A DNA stretch of 64,000 bases from CAYLUN01 sp964386865 (lineage in GTDB: Bacteria > Verrucomicrobiota > Kiritimatiellia > RFP12 > UBA1067): positions 20,397 through 84,396 of the forward strand of contig CAYLUN010000018.1 of the NCBI GenBank assembly GCA_964386865.1, read 5' to 3'. How positions within the stretch are numbered: position 1 is the stretch's first letter; every line of letters begins with the position of its first letter. The notes under the pieces were generated by a model that ran no database searches, was not told where the DNA came from, and saw only the letters and a list, made by a program, of their open reading frames with translations. The position numbers and the translations under genes were made by a program. This document shows, piece after piece, positions 9,801 through 18,159 of this stretch.

Positions 9801-10362
9801 GATTGTAGCTGCCGCCTGCAACAAAGTTCGCCCCGCCCTCCTTGCAGCGCCGGGCCGTTTCGCTGAGACGGATATCGTCGATGGGCGCTTCGGTCGGATT
9901 GAGCACGCGCACGGTCAGGCGGTTGACTTGGCCCGGCTTGACGGCGGCGGTGACGTCGAGCGTGAAGGGCGTTTCGCCGCCCTCGTGCCCGCCCACCGGA
10001 ACGCCGTTGAGCCAGACCTCGGCCAGATAGTCCACTTGCCAGAAGCGGAGCAGCGTGCGTCCGTCCGCGTGCGGATGGGCCGGAGCCGTGAAATCGCGCG
10101 AATACCACGCCACGCCATGAAAGGCTGGAAACGCCTCTTGGATGATCCACGGCACCTGGGCCGGTTTGGCGCCGTCGAGCTGCACCTTTTCGAACCATTT
10201 CTGCTCGCGGCCGACGTTTTGCGGGTCAGTGGCCAGCGACCACCCCCCGTCGAGCGACAAAACGGCGGCGGCTGGTCCGGCCTGAGCATGAACTGCTGAA
10301 GCGGCGACTGCGACCCAAGCGAAAAATATTTCGCGAAAATTCCGATACCGATGCCGCTCCAT
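6805..10362 (-). CDS. GH2 family glycoside hydrolase with an inserted beta-sandwich domain
   Basis: About 1185 residues, beginning with MERHRYRNFREIFFAWVAVA, a signal peptide. I chose this ATG because GGGGGAG precedes it; a longer frame to 10410 lacks that. N-terminal sugar-binding and immunoglobulin-like domains are followed by the GH2 barrel: the acid/base glutamate is in WGLLNET (about residue 434) and the nucleophile in FLSEYGIG (about residue 722). Between them sits roughly 190 residues of beta-sandwich (WTAPDSGEVEVAGTV, VHLLHNGRALFDG) not found in ordinary GH2 enzymes. The region after the barrel, about 430 residues, holds further beta domains and a Rossmann-like stretch. Family members hydrolyse beta-galactosides, beta-glucuronides or beta-mannosides; I cannot tell which. 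It is coupled to the GH127-type gene by an ATGA overlap. Confidence 0.88.
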   Translation of the reverse strand: MERHRYRNFREIFFAWVAVAASAVHAQAGPAAAVLSLDGGWSLATDPQNVGREQKWFEKVQLDGAKPAQVPWIIQEAFPAFHGVAWYSRDFTAPAHPHADGRTLLRFWQVDYLAEVWLNGVPVGGHEGGETPFTLDVTAAVKPGQVNRLTVRVLNPTEAPIDDIRLSETARRCKEGGANFVAGGSYNHGGITESVELLCVPPVYLEDLFAAATSRADAGKIHVQLGVRNAAAAVQKTQVTLTVSSARSGETIARVTLDRDLPTGASQVEADLPVSNPHFWNLNDPYLYRVTAHLNAGSALSIDERSTRCGFRDFRFTDGYFRLNGKRLYLKSTHTCNHFPIGQQFPRDPDMLRRDLLNLKVMGFNMVRFIWGAATPMQLDLCDEIGLMVYEESYAAWPIAPSPKMPERFDAAVSELIRRDRNHASVVIWGLLNETKNGPVFRHAVAMLPLVRALDPDRMVMLNSGRWDETQSERGKIGGVSGFRMWQRDTSSEPWVALNATTGTIRTVGITWPPNHLALHPGPANEFSTLRWTAPDSGEVEVAGTVIGLAERATTDVHLLHNGRALFDGVLNLSGASNEARFAKTVTVKQGDTLDCVVGAGNGNYGGDTTGLMLTLKTDQRTYDATAGFSDKANPNGVWSYGWLAPSAAPAVVTFARYADDKSLGGKDTPAAAGTLSNPGSLAWDNSVGDYHCYPRVPHSAGDIQSLRTRDGERGRPLFLSEYGIGSAVDLWRAVRHFEQEGAEQLEDAKYLRDKLDRFLADWKQWHMDEAFARPEDFFMESLKKMAGQRTLGLNAIRSNPRIIAHSLTGATDHVLCGEGLTTLFRELKPGTIDALFDAWYPLRWCLFAEPAHIARGNKIHLEATLADEDALAPGDYPARLQVVGPRMTRIMDRTLTVTVPERTGSTNEPPFAKLWFSEDIAIDGPAGEYRFLATFERGAAASGGQATFHVSDQADLPSVTAEAVLWGDDPALAQWLAQHGVRTRPFTLGTTGKREVLLASTKPAVPGGAAAFRELAKRIASGSTVIFLSPDVFAQAEQPTAWLPLAQKGTVAKIHGWLYLKDEWAKCHPIFEGLPSGGLMDTTYYRELIPELVFTGQEPPAEAVAGAVKASQDYSSGLMVSVYNLGAGRFVLSALRIRENLVSHPAAGRLLLNLLRYAARDTEKPPAPLPSDFDRQLDALGYKE

Positions 10363-10486
10363 ATTCTCCCCCTTTTCGCCACACGGCTCGTGAGGACAAT
10401 CGCCCTCCATGACGACCTAAACCCTCTTCTAACACACTTGGGGGGCGAATGTCCCGTAAGGTGACAGGACTTGTAACCTGTTGCGC

Positions 10487-11248
10487 CTATTTCTTCGCCG
10501 CGTCCAGCTTGCCGTCGGGCCCGGTGGCCGTAGCAGCGGCTTTGAGAGATGCAGCCGCTGCAGAGGCCGAAGCCTGGCCCGCGCCCAGCGCCTTCCGCAC
10601 GCAGTCGCCGACCGCCTTAGCCTGCATCTTCTTGGCCTCGCCCTTGAAGTGGAAGGTGTCGCTCCAGTGGGCCTCGCGGTCGAGCGGATCCATCAGCGCG
10701 AACAGGTCGTCGGTCGGAACGCCTTCCTCGGCCATCACCCGCTCCGCGATCGCGTTCAGCTCTTTAGCCTTCGCGGTGAGCGCAGGGTCTTTGAGCGGCG
10801 TGGAACTCGCCCAGATGATTTTCGCGCCCTTGCCCTTCGCCTGGATCAGCTTGATCGCAGCGCGGAGGCAGGTCTCCCAGTCTTGCCGGTCGCTGGTCAG
10901 GCTGTGCAGGCCGTTGTTGAAGTGAACGACCGCGTAATCAGCTTCATCGAGGAAGAACGCGAGCGAACGCAGATAACTTTTGTCGCACACGCACTTCGAA
11001 GTCGCGAAGAAGGTGACAGAAGCGGTGCCGGCCAGCTCCTGGCAGACCTCTTTGTTGTACCCGTTGCAGATCGAGTCGCCGACGAGCAGGACGCGCGGCA
11101 GCTTGGTGTCGTTGGCGTTGTAGGCGTATGAGGTTATCCACTCCGTCGCCTCCCGCGGATGCTCCACGCGCGTCTTGGGCCGCTCCTGCGCGACAAGACC
11201 TGCCCCTGCCAAACACATTCCGACTGCGATCACGAAGTTGCGGCTCAT
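10487..11248 (-). CDS. Secreted SGNH/GDSL-family hydrolase
   Basis: The 253-residue protein has a signal peptide (MSRNFVIAVGMCLAGAGLVA) and the SGNH blocks: block I LLVGDSICNGYN with the catalytic serine, the block III-like asparagine in VHFNNGLHS, and block V SDTFHF with the Asp-x-x-His pair. The tail is rich in Ala and Lys. Enzymes of this fold remove acetyl or other acyl groups from polysaccharides. It heads a minus-strand series followed after 124 bases by the GH2 gene and then the GH127-type gene, so deacylation of the glycan those enzymes cleave is a reasonable inference. AAGGAAC precedes the ATG. Confidence 0.82.
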   Translation of the reverse strand: MSRNFVIAVGMCLAGAGLVAQERPKTRVEHPREATEWITSYAYNANDTKLPRVLLVGDSICNGYNKEVCQELAGTASVTFFATSKCVCDKSYLRSLAFFLDEADYAVVHFNNGLHSLTSDRQDWETCLRAAIKLIQAKGKGAKIIWASSTPLKDPALTAKAKELNAIAERVMAEEGVPTDDLFALMDPLDREAHWSDTFHFKGEAKKMQAKAVGDCVRKALGAGQASASAAAASLKAAATATGPDGKLDAAKK

Positions 11249-11791
11249 TTTGCTGTTCCTTTTCTGGCGCCTCCAACAGGACCTATTCCTCGCACGAAGC
11301 GAACGAAATCATCGCGGATCATCGGCCATTGATCAAGCGCCATTTCACCGGCTCGGGCAAGCGGCTGGTGACAGACCAGGGGGATCGCGAGTCTGTTGCG
11401 TGTTGGGCGCGAAGGCACGGGAGGGACGAGAGTCTGCTCGTCCGGGCAAGCAGACAGTTGCTCCCTGTCATACGAAACGCGAAAATCCTCGCAACCCCTG
11501 TCGCTAACCGATTAACCGGCTCAGCCCGATTCCTCCAGCAATTCTAATTATGGCCTGAGACGGCCTGAAGGCCGGACTACAAACACGTCTACCCGCGTGC
11601 GTAGCCGTTCGTAGTCCGGGCTTCAGCCCGTCTTCACGGGACAGGGTTGGCCTTCATTAGAATTGCTGCAATTCCTCACTCACGCCTTGCCTTTCGCCGC
11701 TGATTAGTTATTCTTTCGCCGTGTTTGTGTTTGGCTTCGGCCTACTAGTCTGTCAGCCTTCAGACTAAACACCTATCCTGGGGGTATCGTT
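11249..11791. other. Divergent intergenic region with a repeat element and two stem-loops
   Basis: This 543-base gap separates the divergent SGNH and GH50-like genes and should hold both promoters, although I could not pick convincing boxes. A perfect 7-bp stem GGACGAG agtctg CTCGTCC lies at 11424-11443. The bounded hairpin element is at 11537-11667. A second 7-bp stem TAGTCTG-N8-CAGACTA at 11746-11767 ends 24 bases before the GH50-like ATG, a position where an operator or leader structure could act. GGGGG at 11780-11784 is the ribosome-binding site of that gene. No coding frame is credible here. Confidence 0.6.
11537..11667. repeat. MITE-like element, 131 bp, with 19-bp terminal inverted repeats
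   Basis: The left end AGCAATTCTAATTATGGCC (11537-11555) is answered by GGCCTTCATTAGAATTGCT (11649-11667). Inside, 11559-11580 and 11611-11632 form a second inverted repeat with 2 mismatches in 22 (core GGCCTGAAGGCC / GGGCTTCAGCCC, then GACTAC / GTAGTC). A relative with the same ends and the shared inner 10-mer CGTTCGTAGT at nearly the same offset lies at 57259-57384. No flanking target duplication is evident. Confidence 0.8.
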
Positions 11792-13861
11792 ATGCGTCAC
11801 GCCGTCGTTTGCACAGGTCTGCTCATCCTCGCCGCTAGCCTTCGTGCTGAAAGCCTGACCCTGTGGCCGTCGGACCTCTGCGACGCCAAGCCGAACGGCT
11901 CCACCGAGATCGCCGTCTCCGAACAGAAGCGCCTCTGCGTCAAAACCGGCACGACATACGACTGGCCTGGCGTGGCCGTCTTCTTCAAGGCGGGCGAGCG
12001 CGACCTCGCCGCGTTCGGCCCGCTGCGCGTCACCGTGCGCAACGCGGACACTCGTCCGCTCACAATCAGCCTGAGCGTCAAGAACCGCGTACAGAAGGAG
12101 CACTCGCCCGGCGGCAGCGTCACGCTCAAGGCCGGCGAGGAGGGCGTCATCCAAACGAACCTCCGCCTCACTCCGTGGATGTTGGACAAGCCGCTCGAGC
12201 TGGTCGGCATGCGCGGCTTCCCGGCCGCCCTCGGCGGCGGCACGTTCAACGTCCGCAAGACCGCCGAGCTCCACATCTTCCTCGCCAAGCCCGACGCGCC
12301 GGCGGCCTTCGAGGTCGTCCGCATCGAGGCGGAGGAGAAGCCGCTGACCCTTCTAAAAGCCGACACCTTCCTGCCGTTCGTGGACGCGTTCGGCCAGTTC
12401 GCGCACGTCGAGTGGCCCGGCAAAATCCACTCGGAGGACGAGCTGCAAAGAGCCAAGTCGGAAGAGGCCCGGTGGCTTGCCGAGCATGCCGCTCCGCCCG
12501 CCGGCCGCGACGCGTGGGGCGGCTGGGCCGCTGGGCCTCAGCTCAAGGCCACGGGCCGCTTCCGCACCGAGAAAGTCAACGGCGCCTGGTGGCTGGTCGA
12601 CCCCGACGGCCGCCTCTTCTTCTCGCACGGCGTGGACTGCGTGCGCCCGGGCTCCGACACGGGCATCACCGGGCGCGAGCGCTACTTCGCCTGGCTCCCG
12701 GAGAAGGAGACGCCATTCAGCGCCTTCTACGGCAAGAGCGGCTGGGCGCCCCACGGCTTCTACAAAGACAAGGGCAGCTTCAAAACCTTCGACTTCGCGC
12801 GCGCCAACCAGCTGCGGAAATACGGCGAGGGCTGGGAGGCCGCTTACGCCGACCTCGCGCACCAGCGCATCCGCGCGTGGGGCCTGAACACCGTCGCCAA
12901 CTGGTCTGACGCCAAGGTCTACCTGCTCCGCCGCACGCCCTACACCGTCTGCCTCAACACTAGCGGGCCGCACATCGAGGGTTCTGAAGGCTGGTGGGGC
13001 AAATTCCCGGATCCCTTCTCGCAGGCGTTCGGCGACGGCATCCGCACGCGCGCCCTCGCCGAGCAGAAGGGCGGCACGGCGAATGACCCGTGGTGCCTCG
13101 GCTACTTCGTCGACAACGAGCTTTCGTGGGGCAAGGACGACCGCTCGCTCGCGCTCTCCGCCGTGCGGTCGCCCGCCGCCCAGCCCGCGAAGCTCGCGCT
13201 CAAAGCCTGGCTGGAGAAGAAGTACGCGACGCCCGGCGCGCTGAACGCCGCCTGGGGCACGTCGTTCGCCTCGTGGGACGCCTTCCTCGCCAACACCAAC
13301 ACGCCCAGCCCCTCGCTCAGCGGCGCGGACTTGGAGGCCTTCCACACGCAGATCGCCGAGCAGTACTTCCGCGTCATCCGCGAGGCGGTCAAAGCCGCCG
13401 CGCCCGACACGCTCTACCTCGGCTGCCGCATCGCCTGGGGCTCGCCCTCGGTCTACCGCGCCGCCGCGAAATACTGCGACGTCGTCAGCGTCAACATCTA
13501 CAGCCGCTCGGTCAACAAAGACCTGCCCGACGGCTGCGAGGACAAGCCGCTGATCAACGGCGAGTTCCACTTCGGCGCGCTCGACCGCGGCCTCTTCCAC
13601 ACCGGGCTGGTTTCGACCAAGGACCAGCAGGAGCGCGCCGCGTGCTATAAGGCCTTCGTCACGGAGTGCCTCAGCCACCCGCGCTACGTCGGCACGCACT
13701 GGTTCCAGTGGCGCGACCAGGCCCTCACCGGACGCGGCGACGGCGAGAACTACCAGATCGGCTTTCTCACCGTCACCGATCAGCCCTATCCCGAACTCGT
13801 CGCCGCCGCGCGCGAGGTCGCCGCCACGATGTACGCCGTGCGCTACGGAAGAACAGAATAG
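11792..13861 (+). CDS. Secreted clan GH-A glycoside hydrolase, GH50 (beta-agarase)-like
   Basis: The 689-residue protein has a signal peptide (MRHAVVCTGLLILAASLRAE), an N-terminal beta-sandwich to about residue 180, and a TIM-barrel domain. The barrel contains GYFVDNELSWG, in which Glu443 follows Asn as in clan GH-A acid/base residues, and LINGEFHFG, in which Glu591 fits the nucleophile. These motifs and their spacing resemble GH50 agarases. GH50 enzymes release oligosaccharides from agarose, but verrucomicrobial relatives are diverse, so I would not fix the substrate. GGGGG lies 7 bases before the ATG. A second large secreted glycosidase follows 85 bases downstream on the same strand. Confidence 0.75.
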   Translation: MRHAVVCTGLLILAASLRAESLTLWPSDLCDAKPNGSTEIAVSEQKRLCVKTGTTYDWPGVAVFFKAGERDLAAFGPLRVTVRNADTRPLTISLSVKNRVQKEHSPGGSVTLKAGEEGVIQTNLRLTPWMLDKPLELVGMRGFPAALGGGTFNVRKTAELHIFLAKPDAPAAFEVVRIEAEEKPLTLLKADTFLPFVDAFGQFAHVEWPGKIHSEDELQRAKSEEARWLAEHAAPPAGRDAWGGWAAGPQLKATGRFRTEKVNGAWWLVDPDGRLFFSHGVDCVRPGSDTGITGRERYFAWLPEKETPFSAFYGKSGWAPHGFYKDKGSFKTFDFARANQLRKYGEGWEAAYADLAHQRIRAWGLNTVANWSDAKVYLLRRTPYTVCLNTSGPHIEGSEGWWGKFPDPFSQAFGDGIRTRALAEQKGGTANDPWCLGYFVDNELSWGKDDRSLALSAVRSPAAQPAKLALKAWLEKKYATPGALNAAWGTSFASWDAFLANTNTPSPSLSGADLEAFHTQIAEQYFRVIREAVKAAAPDTLYLGCRIAWGSPSVYRAAAKYCDVVSVNIYSRSVNKDLPDGCEDKPLINGEFHFGALDRGLFHTGLVSTKDQQERAACYKAFVTECLSHPRYVGTHWFQWRDQALTGRGDGENYQIGFLTVTDQPYPELVAAAREVAATMYAVRYGRTE

Positions 13862-13900
13862 GTTGGGAAGGCTGGAGAGGTTCACGGTTCAGCGGTTGCG
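13862..13900 (+). repeat. Weak heptamer-like repeat between two glycosidase genes
   Basis: Directly after the stop codon the sequence reads in approximate 7-base steps (AGAGGTT, CACGGTT, CAGCGGTT), similar in style to the heptamer arrays elsewhere in this window. The copies are degenerate and the assignment is tentative. Confidence 0.3.
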
Positions 13901-13946
13901 AATCGCGTGGATGGCGACCAGACCACGCTCATTTGAGGGCGAAGCC

Positions 13947-16900
13947 ATGAAGCTGACGCGCGCGCGTGCTATCTTATCGACCTCCCTTCTCACAGCCGCC
14001 CTCTGGGGTTTCAATCCCCCGGCTGACACGCAGCAGAACGTGACGCTCAGCATCGCAGGCGTGCCGAAAAGAGTCGCGACCGAGCGTCCGCTCGCCTTCA
14101 CGGTGCAGCTCACGAACGCGAGCGCGAGCGCGGTGACCGGAAGCGTCACCGTCTGGCTGAACGACGACTGGCGGCTTGACGGCACCAACGCCTTCGCCGT
14201 CTCGGTTGCGCCGGGTCAGGCGTGGCAGGCCGCGTGCACCGCGCGCGCCGGCGAACGTGTGCTCGACGCGCTATACCCCATCCACGCCCGCCTCGCGCTC
14301 GGCGCGGCTGAACTCCACCCGATCGCGCTCTTCCAGGCGGCCCGCCCTGTGGCCTCAACCGCCGCTGTCGCCGCCCCGCCCCTCGCCCCCGCGCCCGGCG
14401 TCTGCCGCCTCGCCCACATGCCCGCCTCCGCCGCCGCCTGGGCGCGCGGCGGCCGCGTCACCGCGCTGCCGCCCGGCTTCAACGGCGCCGACCGCGAGAG
14501 CGGCGCGTCCTGGTTTCAGGAGGAGGTGGTGCGCGGCGGCACGCCGCGCGCCTGCTTTAGCGTCCACCCGCCGTGGAAGGGCGGCCCCGGCACGCTCGGG
14601 GCCGACTACCGCTTCGCCCTTCCGACGAACGCCCCGATCCGCTTTAAGTTCCACACCGCGATCCGCGACACCCTCGAGGAGGAGCCGACCAGCGACGGCG
14701 TCGATTTCCGGGTGCGGGTGCTCGACGCCGCACGCGCCGAACGCGAACTCTTCGCGCGCTTCACCGATTCCAAAACATGGCAGCCAGCCGAGGTCGACCT
14801 CTCGCCTTATGCGGGCCAGACCGTCACCCTGCGCCTCTGGATCGGCCCCGGCCCGAAGAACGATACGACGTGCGATAACGGCTTCTGGGGCGACCCGCTC
14901 CTCGTGGTCGGCACGCAGCCGCCACCGGCGAGCGAAGCCGACTGGAAGGCCCGCACGGAGACCGCCTGCCGCCTCGCACGCGAGGCCGCTTCGCGCAAGC
15001 CGCAAGAGCCCGGCGCGTTCCGGCTCGCAGGCGAGCGCGAGCGCTGCGGCGCGGCCGTCGCGCTCGGCCGCGAGGGCCTCGCCGATGCGGTGTTCGCCTT
15101 TTCGGACGGCGCGCGCGAGGTCGCTTTCCGGGGCTTCGCGGTCGAGGTCGACGGCCAGACTCTCGGCGCAGCCCGCGATGGGCAGCCCGTGTTGCGCGTC
15201 GAGGCCGCGCGCGAAGGCGAAGCTTGGGCGGTGCTGCACGAGGTGGCGCGGGCGGACAAGGACGAACAAGGACAAACAAGGATCGTCCGCGCCCGCGTCT
15301 GGGCTGACCGCGGCGGGCTGCGCGTGGCGTGGGACATGCCCGGCACCGCGCGCGACGCCCGCGGCACGCCGCGCTTCACCAAGCTGGCGCTCGGCCCCGC
15401 CGACCGCCAACTGTCGCGCCTCTACCTCGGCTTCGGCGCGGTGTTCGAAGGGCCCGGCGCATTCACCCTGCCCTACGGCGGCGTGCAGCTCGGCACGCGC
15501 CACGTCGGCGCGGATTACGAAGGGGGCCTCAGCCTCGTGCAGGCGACCGACCTCATTCCCGACCGCGTCACGTGCGTGCCCGCCGAAAACCTCTTCGCGC
15601 TGGAGGCGCCGCACGATGCCTGCTTTCTCTTCGCCCCCTCCGCGAAGGGCGCTTACGCGGCCGCTCGCACTTACCGAGACGTCAGCGGCTTCGAGAAAGC
15701 CGAGGGCGTGGATGGCCTGCTCGGCCGCGTCTGCCTCGACCAGTGGGGCGGCGACTACCGCGCCGCCGCAAAAGACCTCGACCTCGCCGCGAAGTACGGC
15801 CTGACGCACGCGGTCTTCGTCAAGCACGACTGGCAGCGCTGGGGCTACGACTACCGCCTGCCGGAGATCTATCCGCCCGCGGGCGGGCTCGCGCCGTTCC
15901 GCGAGCTACGCGAGGCCGCGCGGCGCGCGGGCATGCTCTTCGCGCCGCACGACAACTACATCGACTTCTACCCCGACGCCGAGGGCTTCAGCTACGACCG
16001 CACCGTGTTCCACGCCGACGGCACGCCGCACCAGGCCTGGTATCATCCCGGCCGCGATGCGCAGAGTTACCGCTGGCTGCCCGACGCCTTCGCGCCGTGG
16101 CTCACCGCGAACATGAAACAGATGCGTGAGGGCTTCGACCCCGACGCGCTTTTCATCGACGTCTTCTCGTCCATCGCGCCGTTTGATTTCTACGACCGCG
16201 GCGGCGCGTTCCACACCCGCGCCGAGACGGTCAAGGGGTGGCGCGAGGCCTTCGACGCCAGCCGCCGCCTGCTCGGGCACCGCGCCCCGATGCTCAGCGA
16301 GACCGGACATGACGCGCTCATTGGCTCCGTCGACGGCGTGCAGGCCGACCACTGGCGGCCCGACTGCTGGCTCAAGAACTACAAAGACTCCGACCGCACG
16401 CCGTGGCACGACATGGTCACGCACGGCAAGATGGTGCTCTTCGCGGGCGGGCTCGGCCACCGCTACGACGACGACGAAGGCCACGGCTACGGCAGCGACG
16501 ATTACCTCTCCAACACGGTTCTGGGCGGGCGCGGCCCGATGTGCGACGGGCCCTTCTCGCGCCGTGCCGTGATGACCTACTGGCTCTTGCACGACGCGTG
16601 CGACGCGCTGGCTCGCGCCGACATGGAGTCGCACGCGTTCGGCGCGACGGTGCGGCAGCAGCACACGTCGTTCGGCAAGGGCGGCGAGGTGTGGGCCAAC
16701 CGCGGCAGCAACGCATGGGCCGTGGCAGATGGATGCATGCTGCCCGAGTACGGCTTCTATGTGCGGACCCGCAAGGCTGAGGCGGGCGTCGTGCTGCTCG
16801 GCGGCCAGCGCGCGGGCTTCGCGAAATCCGAGGGCGTCTACTTCGCCGACGCGCGTCCGCAGCCCGACCCCGAGACCGGGTGTCGCGTCGAAACGCGCGC

Positions 16901-17591
16901 GGTCTCTGCCGAGCGGCTCAGCCCGCGCGCCTACCGCGTGACCGTCGCGTGGAACGTGCTCGCGCCGCTGGAGCCTGGCTACGTGCCGTTCGTCCACATC
17001 GGCCGCGCCGCAACCGACGATAACGAGCGGATCGAGGCGCAGGCCGACCTCGCCTTCGACCTCGCGCGCCTGAGCCAGGCCGGCTCGTTCACCGCGACGG
17101 CTGACATCGCGCTGCACGCCGGCTTCGGCCCCGGCGACTACGCCGTGCGCTACGGGCTCTTCCACCGCAAGAACGGCGACCGCGTGCCGCTGCGCGGCGC
17201 CGAGGAGCGGCAGCGACGCATCCGCGCGGGCGTCCTGCGCATCACGCCGTCCGGCGACGAGTACCTGCTTCAGGAGCCGGTCCCGCATGACCCTGACCTC
17301 AACCTGGCGGGCGCGCTGCTCGATTTCGGCCCGGTCGTGACGGACGGGGCGTTCCGCCTGCTGCACGTCGACCGCCGCGCATGGACGCTCATTCCGCTGC
17401 CCGCGAGCCGCCCGTTCCGCGCCGATATCCGGCTCTCATCCTTCGGGGCAAAACGCGCGCCCGTCAAAGCCGTCGAACGCCTCGACCCCTTCTACGCCTT
17501 CGCGAAGCAGCCCGAGTGGCGGCAGGAGGGCGACACGCTGCACCTCTCCCTCGACGCCCTTTCGTTCGGCTACCGGATCGTGTTCGAGTGA
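13947..17591 (+). CDS. Large secreted TIM-barrel glycosidase-like protein (GH101/GH129/DUF5696-like)
   Basis: About 1214 residues. I place the start at 13947 because MKLTRARAILSTSLLTAALW is a signal peptide and GAGGGCG precedes it; the frame itself opens at 13863. The N-terminal third is beta-rich. The central part (LFAPHDNYIDFY, DALFIDVFSS, MLSETGHDALIG) looks like a barrel of the GH101-related type, in which an aspartate nucleophile on a strand is followed by a glutamate acid/base. Asp738 and Glu785 are the candidates. The C-terminus is a beta-sandwich. Homology to GH101 is from recall of motifs and not certain; a DUF-type homologue without known substrate is the main alternative. A short tandem 10-mer lies inside the gene. 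It ends in a 22-base convergent overlap with the fumarase beta-subunit gene. Confidence 0.65.
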   Translation: MKLTRARAILSTSLLTAALWGFNPPADTQQNVTLSIAGVPKRVATERPLAFTVQLTNASASAVTGSVTVWLNDDWRLDGTNAFAVSVAPGQAWQAACTARAGERVLDALYPIHARLALGAAELHPIALFQAARPVASTAAVAAPPLAPAPGVCRLAHMPASAAAWARGGRVTALPPGFNGADRESGASWFQEEVVRGGTPRACFSVHPPWKGGPGTLGADYRFALPTNAPIRFKFHTAIRDTLEEEPTSDGVDFRVRVLDAARAERELFARFTDSKTWQPAEVDLSPYAGQTVTLRLWIGPGPKNDTTCDNGFWGDPLLVVGTQPPPASEADWKARTETACRLAREAASRKPQEPGAFRLAGERERCGAAVALGREGLADAVFAFSDGAREVAFRGFAVEVDGQTLGAARDGQPVLRVEAAREGEAWAVLHEVARADKDEQGQTRIVRARVWADRGGLRVAWDMPGTARDARGTPRFTKLALGPADRQLSRLYLGFGAVFEGPGAFTLPYGGVQLGTRHVGADYEGGLSLVQATDLIPDRVTCVPAENLFALEAPHDACFLFAPSAKGAYAAARTYRDVSGFEKAEGVDGLLGRVCLDQWGGDYRAAAKDLDLAAKYGLTHAVFVKHDWQRWGYDYRLPEIYPPAGGLAPFRELREAARRAGMLFAPHDNYIDFYPDAEGFSYDRTVFHADGTPHQAWYHPGRDAQSYRWLPDAFAPWLTANMKQMREGFDPDALFIDVFSSIAPFDFYDRGGAFHTRAETVKGWREAFDASRRLLGHRAPMLSETGHDALIGSVDGVQADHWRPDCWLKNYKDSDRTPWHDMVTHGKMVLFAGGLGHRYDDDEGHGYGSDDYLSNTVLGGRGPMCDGPFSRRAVMTYWLLHDACDALARADMESHAFGATVRQQHTSFGKGGEVWANRGSNAWAVADGCMLPEYGFYVRTRKAEAGVVLLGGQRAGFAKSEGVYFADARPQPDPETGCRVETRAVSAERLSPRAYRVTVAWNVLAPLEPGYVPFVHIGRAATDDNERIEAQADLAFDLARLSQAGSFTATADIALHAGFGPGDYAVRYGLFHRKNGDRVPLRGAEERQRRIRAGVLRITPSGDEYLLQEPVPHDPDLNLAGALLDFGPVVTDGAFRLLHVDRRAWTLIPLPASRPFRADIRLSSFGAKRAPVKAVERLDPFYAFAKQPEWRQEGDTLHLSLDALSFGYRIVFE
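15256..15285 (+). repeat. In-frame tandem 10-mer inside the GH101-like gene
   Basis: Three copies, ACAAGGACGA, ACAAGGACAA and ACAAGGATCG, stand out as A-rich against surrounding DNA of much higher GC. They encode part of DKDEQGQTRIV, a polar loop. Thirty bases keep the frame. It may be a recent slippage expansion. Confidence 0.6.
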
Positions 17592-18157
17592 AGTAGTACG
17601 CGCAGCCGATCATGCGAAAGGGTCTGTACCTCGTCGAAGAGGTCGCGGCCATGCGCGTCCATGCCGACCACAGCCTCAAAGCCTTCTACGTCGAACTGCC
17701 ACAGGGCTTCGGCCGCGCCGAACTCCTCGAGGAAGCAGACGCCTGCGACGCGCCGGACGCGCTGCGCTAGCAGGGCGGCCGCGCCGCCCACGGCCTGCAG
17801 GTAGGCGCAGCCGTGCTCGGCGCAGGCCTTCTGCGTGGCCGCGCCCATGCCGCCCTTGCCGATGACGAGGCGCACGCCGTGCCGCGCGATGACCTCGGCC
17901 ATGTAGGGCTCTTCGCGGATCGACGTGGTCGGCCCCGCAGCCACCACGCGCCAGCCGCCCCCCTCCTGCGGCACGATCACCGGGCCGCAGTGGTAGAGGG
18001 CGCCGTCGCGCAGGGAGACCGGGCAGGCGCCGCCGGACGCCAGATGCTTGTGCAGCCGGTCGCGGCCGGTGAAAATCCGGCCGCTCACCCGCACGGCCTC
18101 ACCCGCCCGCAGGTCGCGGACGGCCGCCTCGGAAAAAGGATAGTCGAGCTGTTTCAT
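17570..18157 (-). CDS. Class I fumarate hydratase/tartrate dehydratase, beta subunit
   Basis: The 195-residue protein starting MKQLDYPFSEAAVRD matches the C-terminal (beta) domain of iron-sulfur class I fumarases: RDRLHKHL, CGPVI, GPTTSIREEPY and the glycine-rich GKGGM motif. The alpha subunit ends only two bases upstream (TGAGGATG), so the two are translated together, as expected for a two-subunit enzyme. The enzyme interconverts fumarate and malate in the TCA cycle; the tartrate dehydratase alternative cannot be excluded by sequence alone. The last 22 bases overlap the end of the convergent glycosidase gene. An upstream extension of the frame to 18223 would run into the alpha subunit and is not used. 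Confidence 0.88.
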   Translation of the reverse strand: MKQLDYPFSEAAVRDLRAGEAVRVSGRIFTGRDRLHKHLASGGACPVSLRDGALYHCGPVIVPQEGGGWRVVAAGPTTSIREEPYMAEVIARHGVRLVIGKGGMGAATQKACAEHGCAYLQAVGGAAALLAQRVRRVAGVCFLEEFGAAEALWQFDVEGFEAVVGMDAHGRDLFDEVQTLSHDRLRVLLHSNTIR

Positions 18158-18159
18158 CC

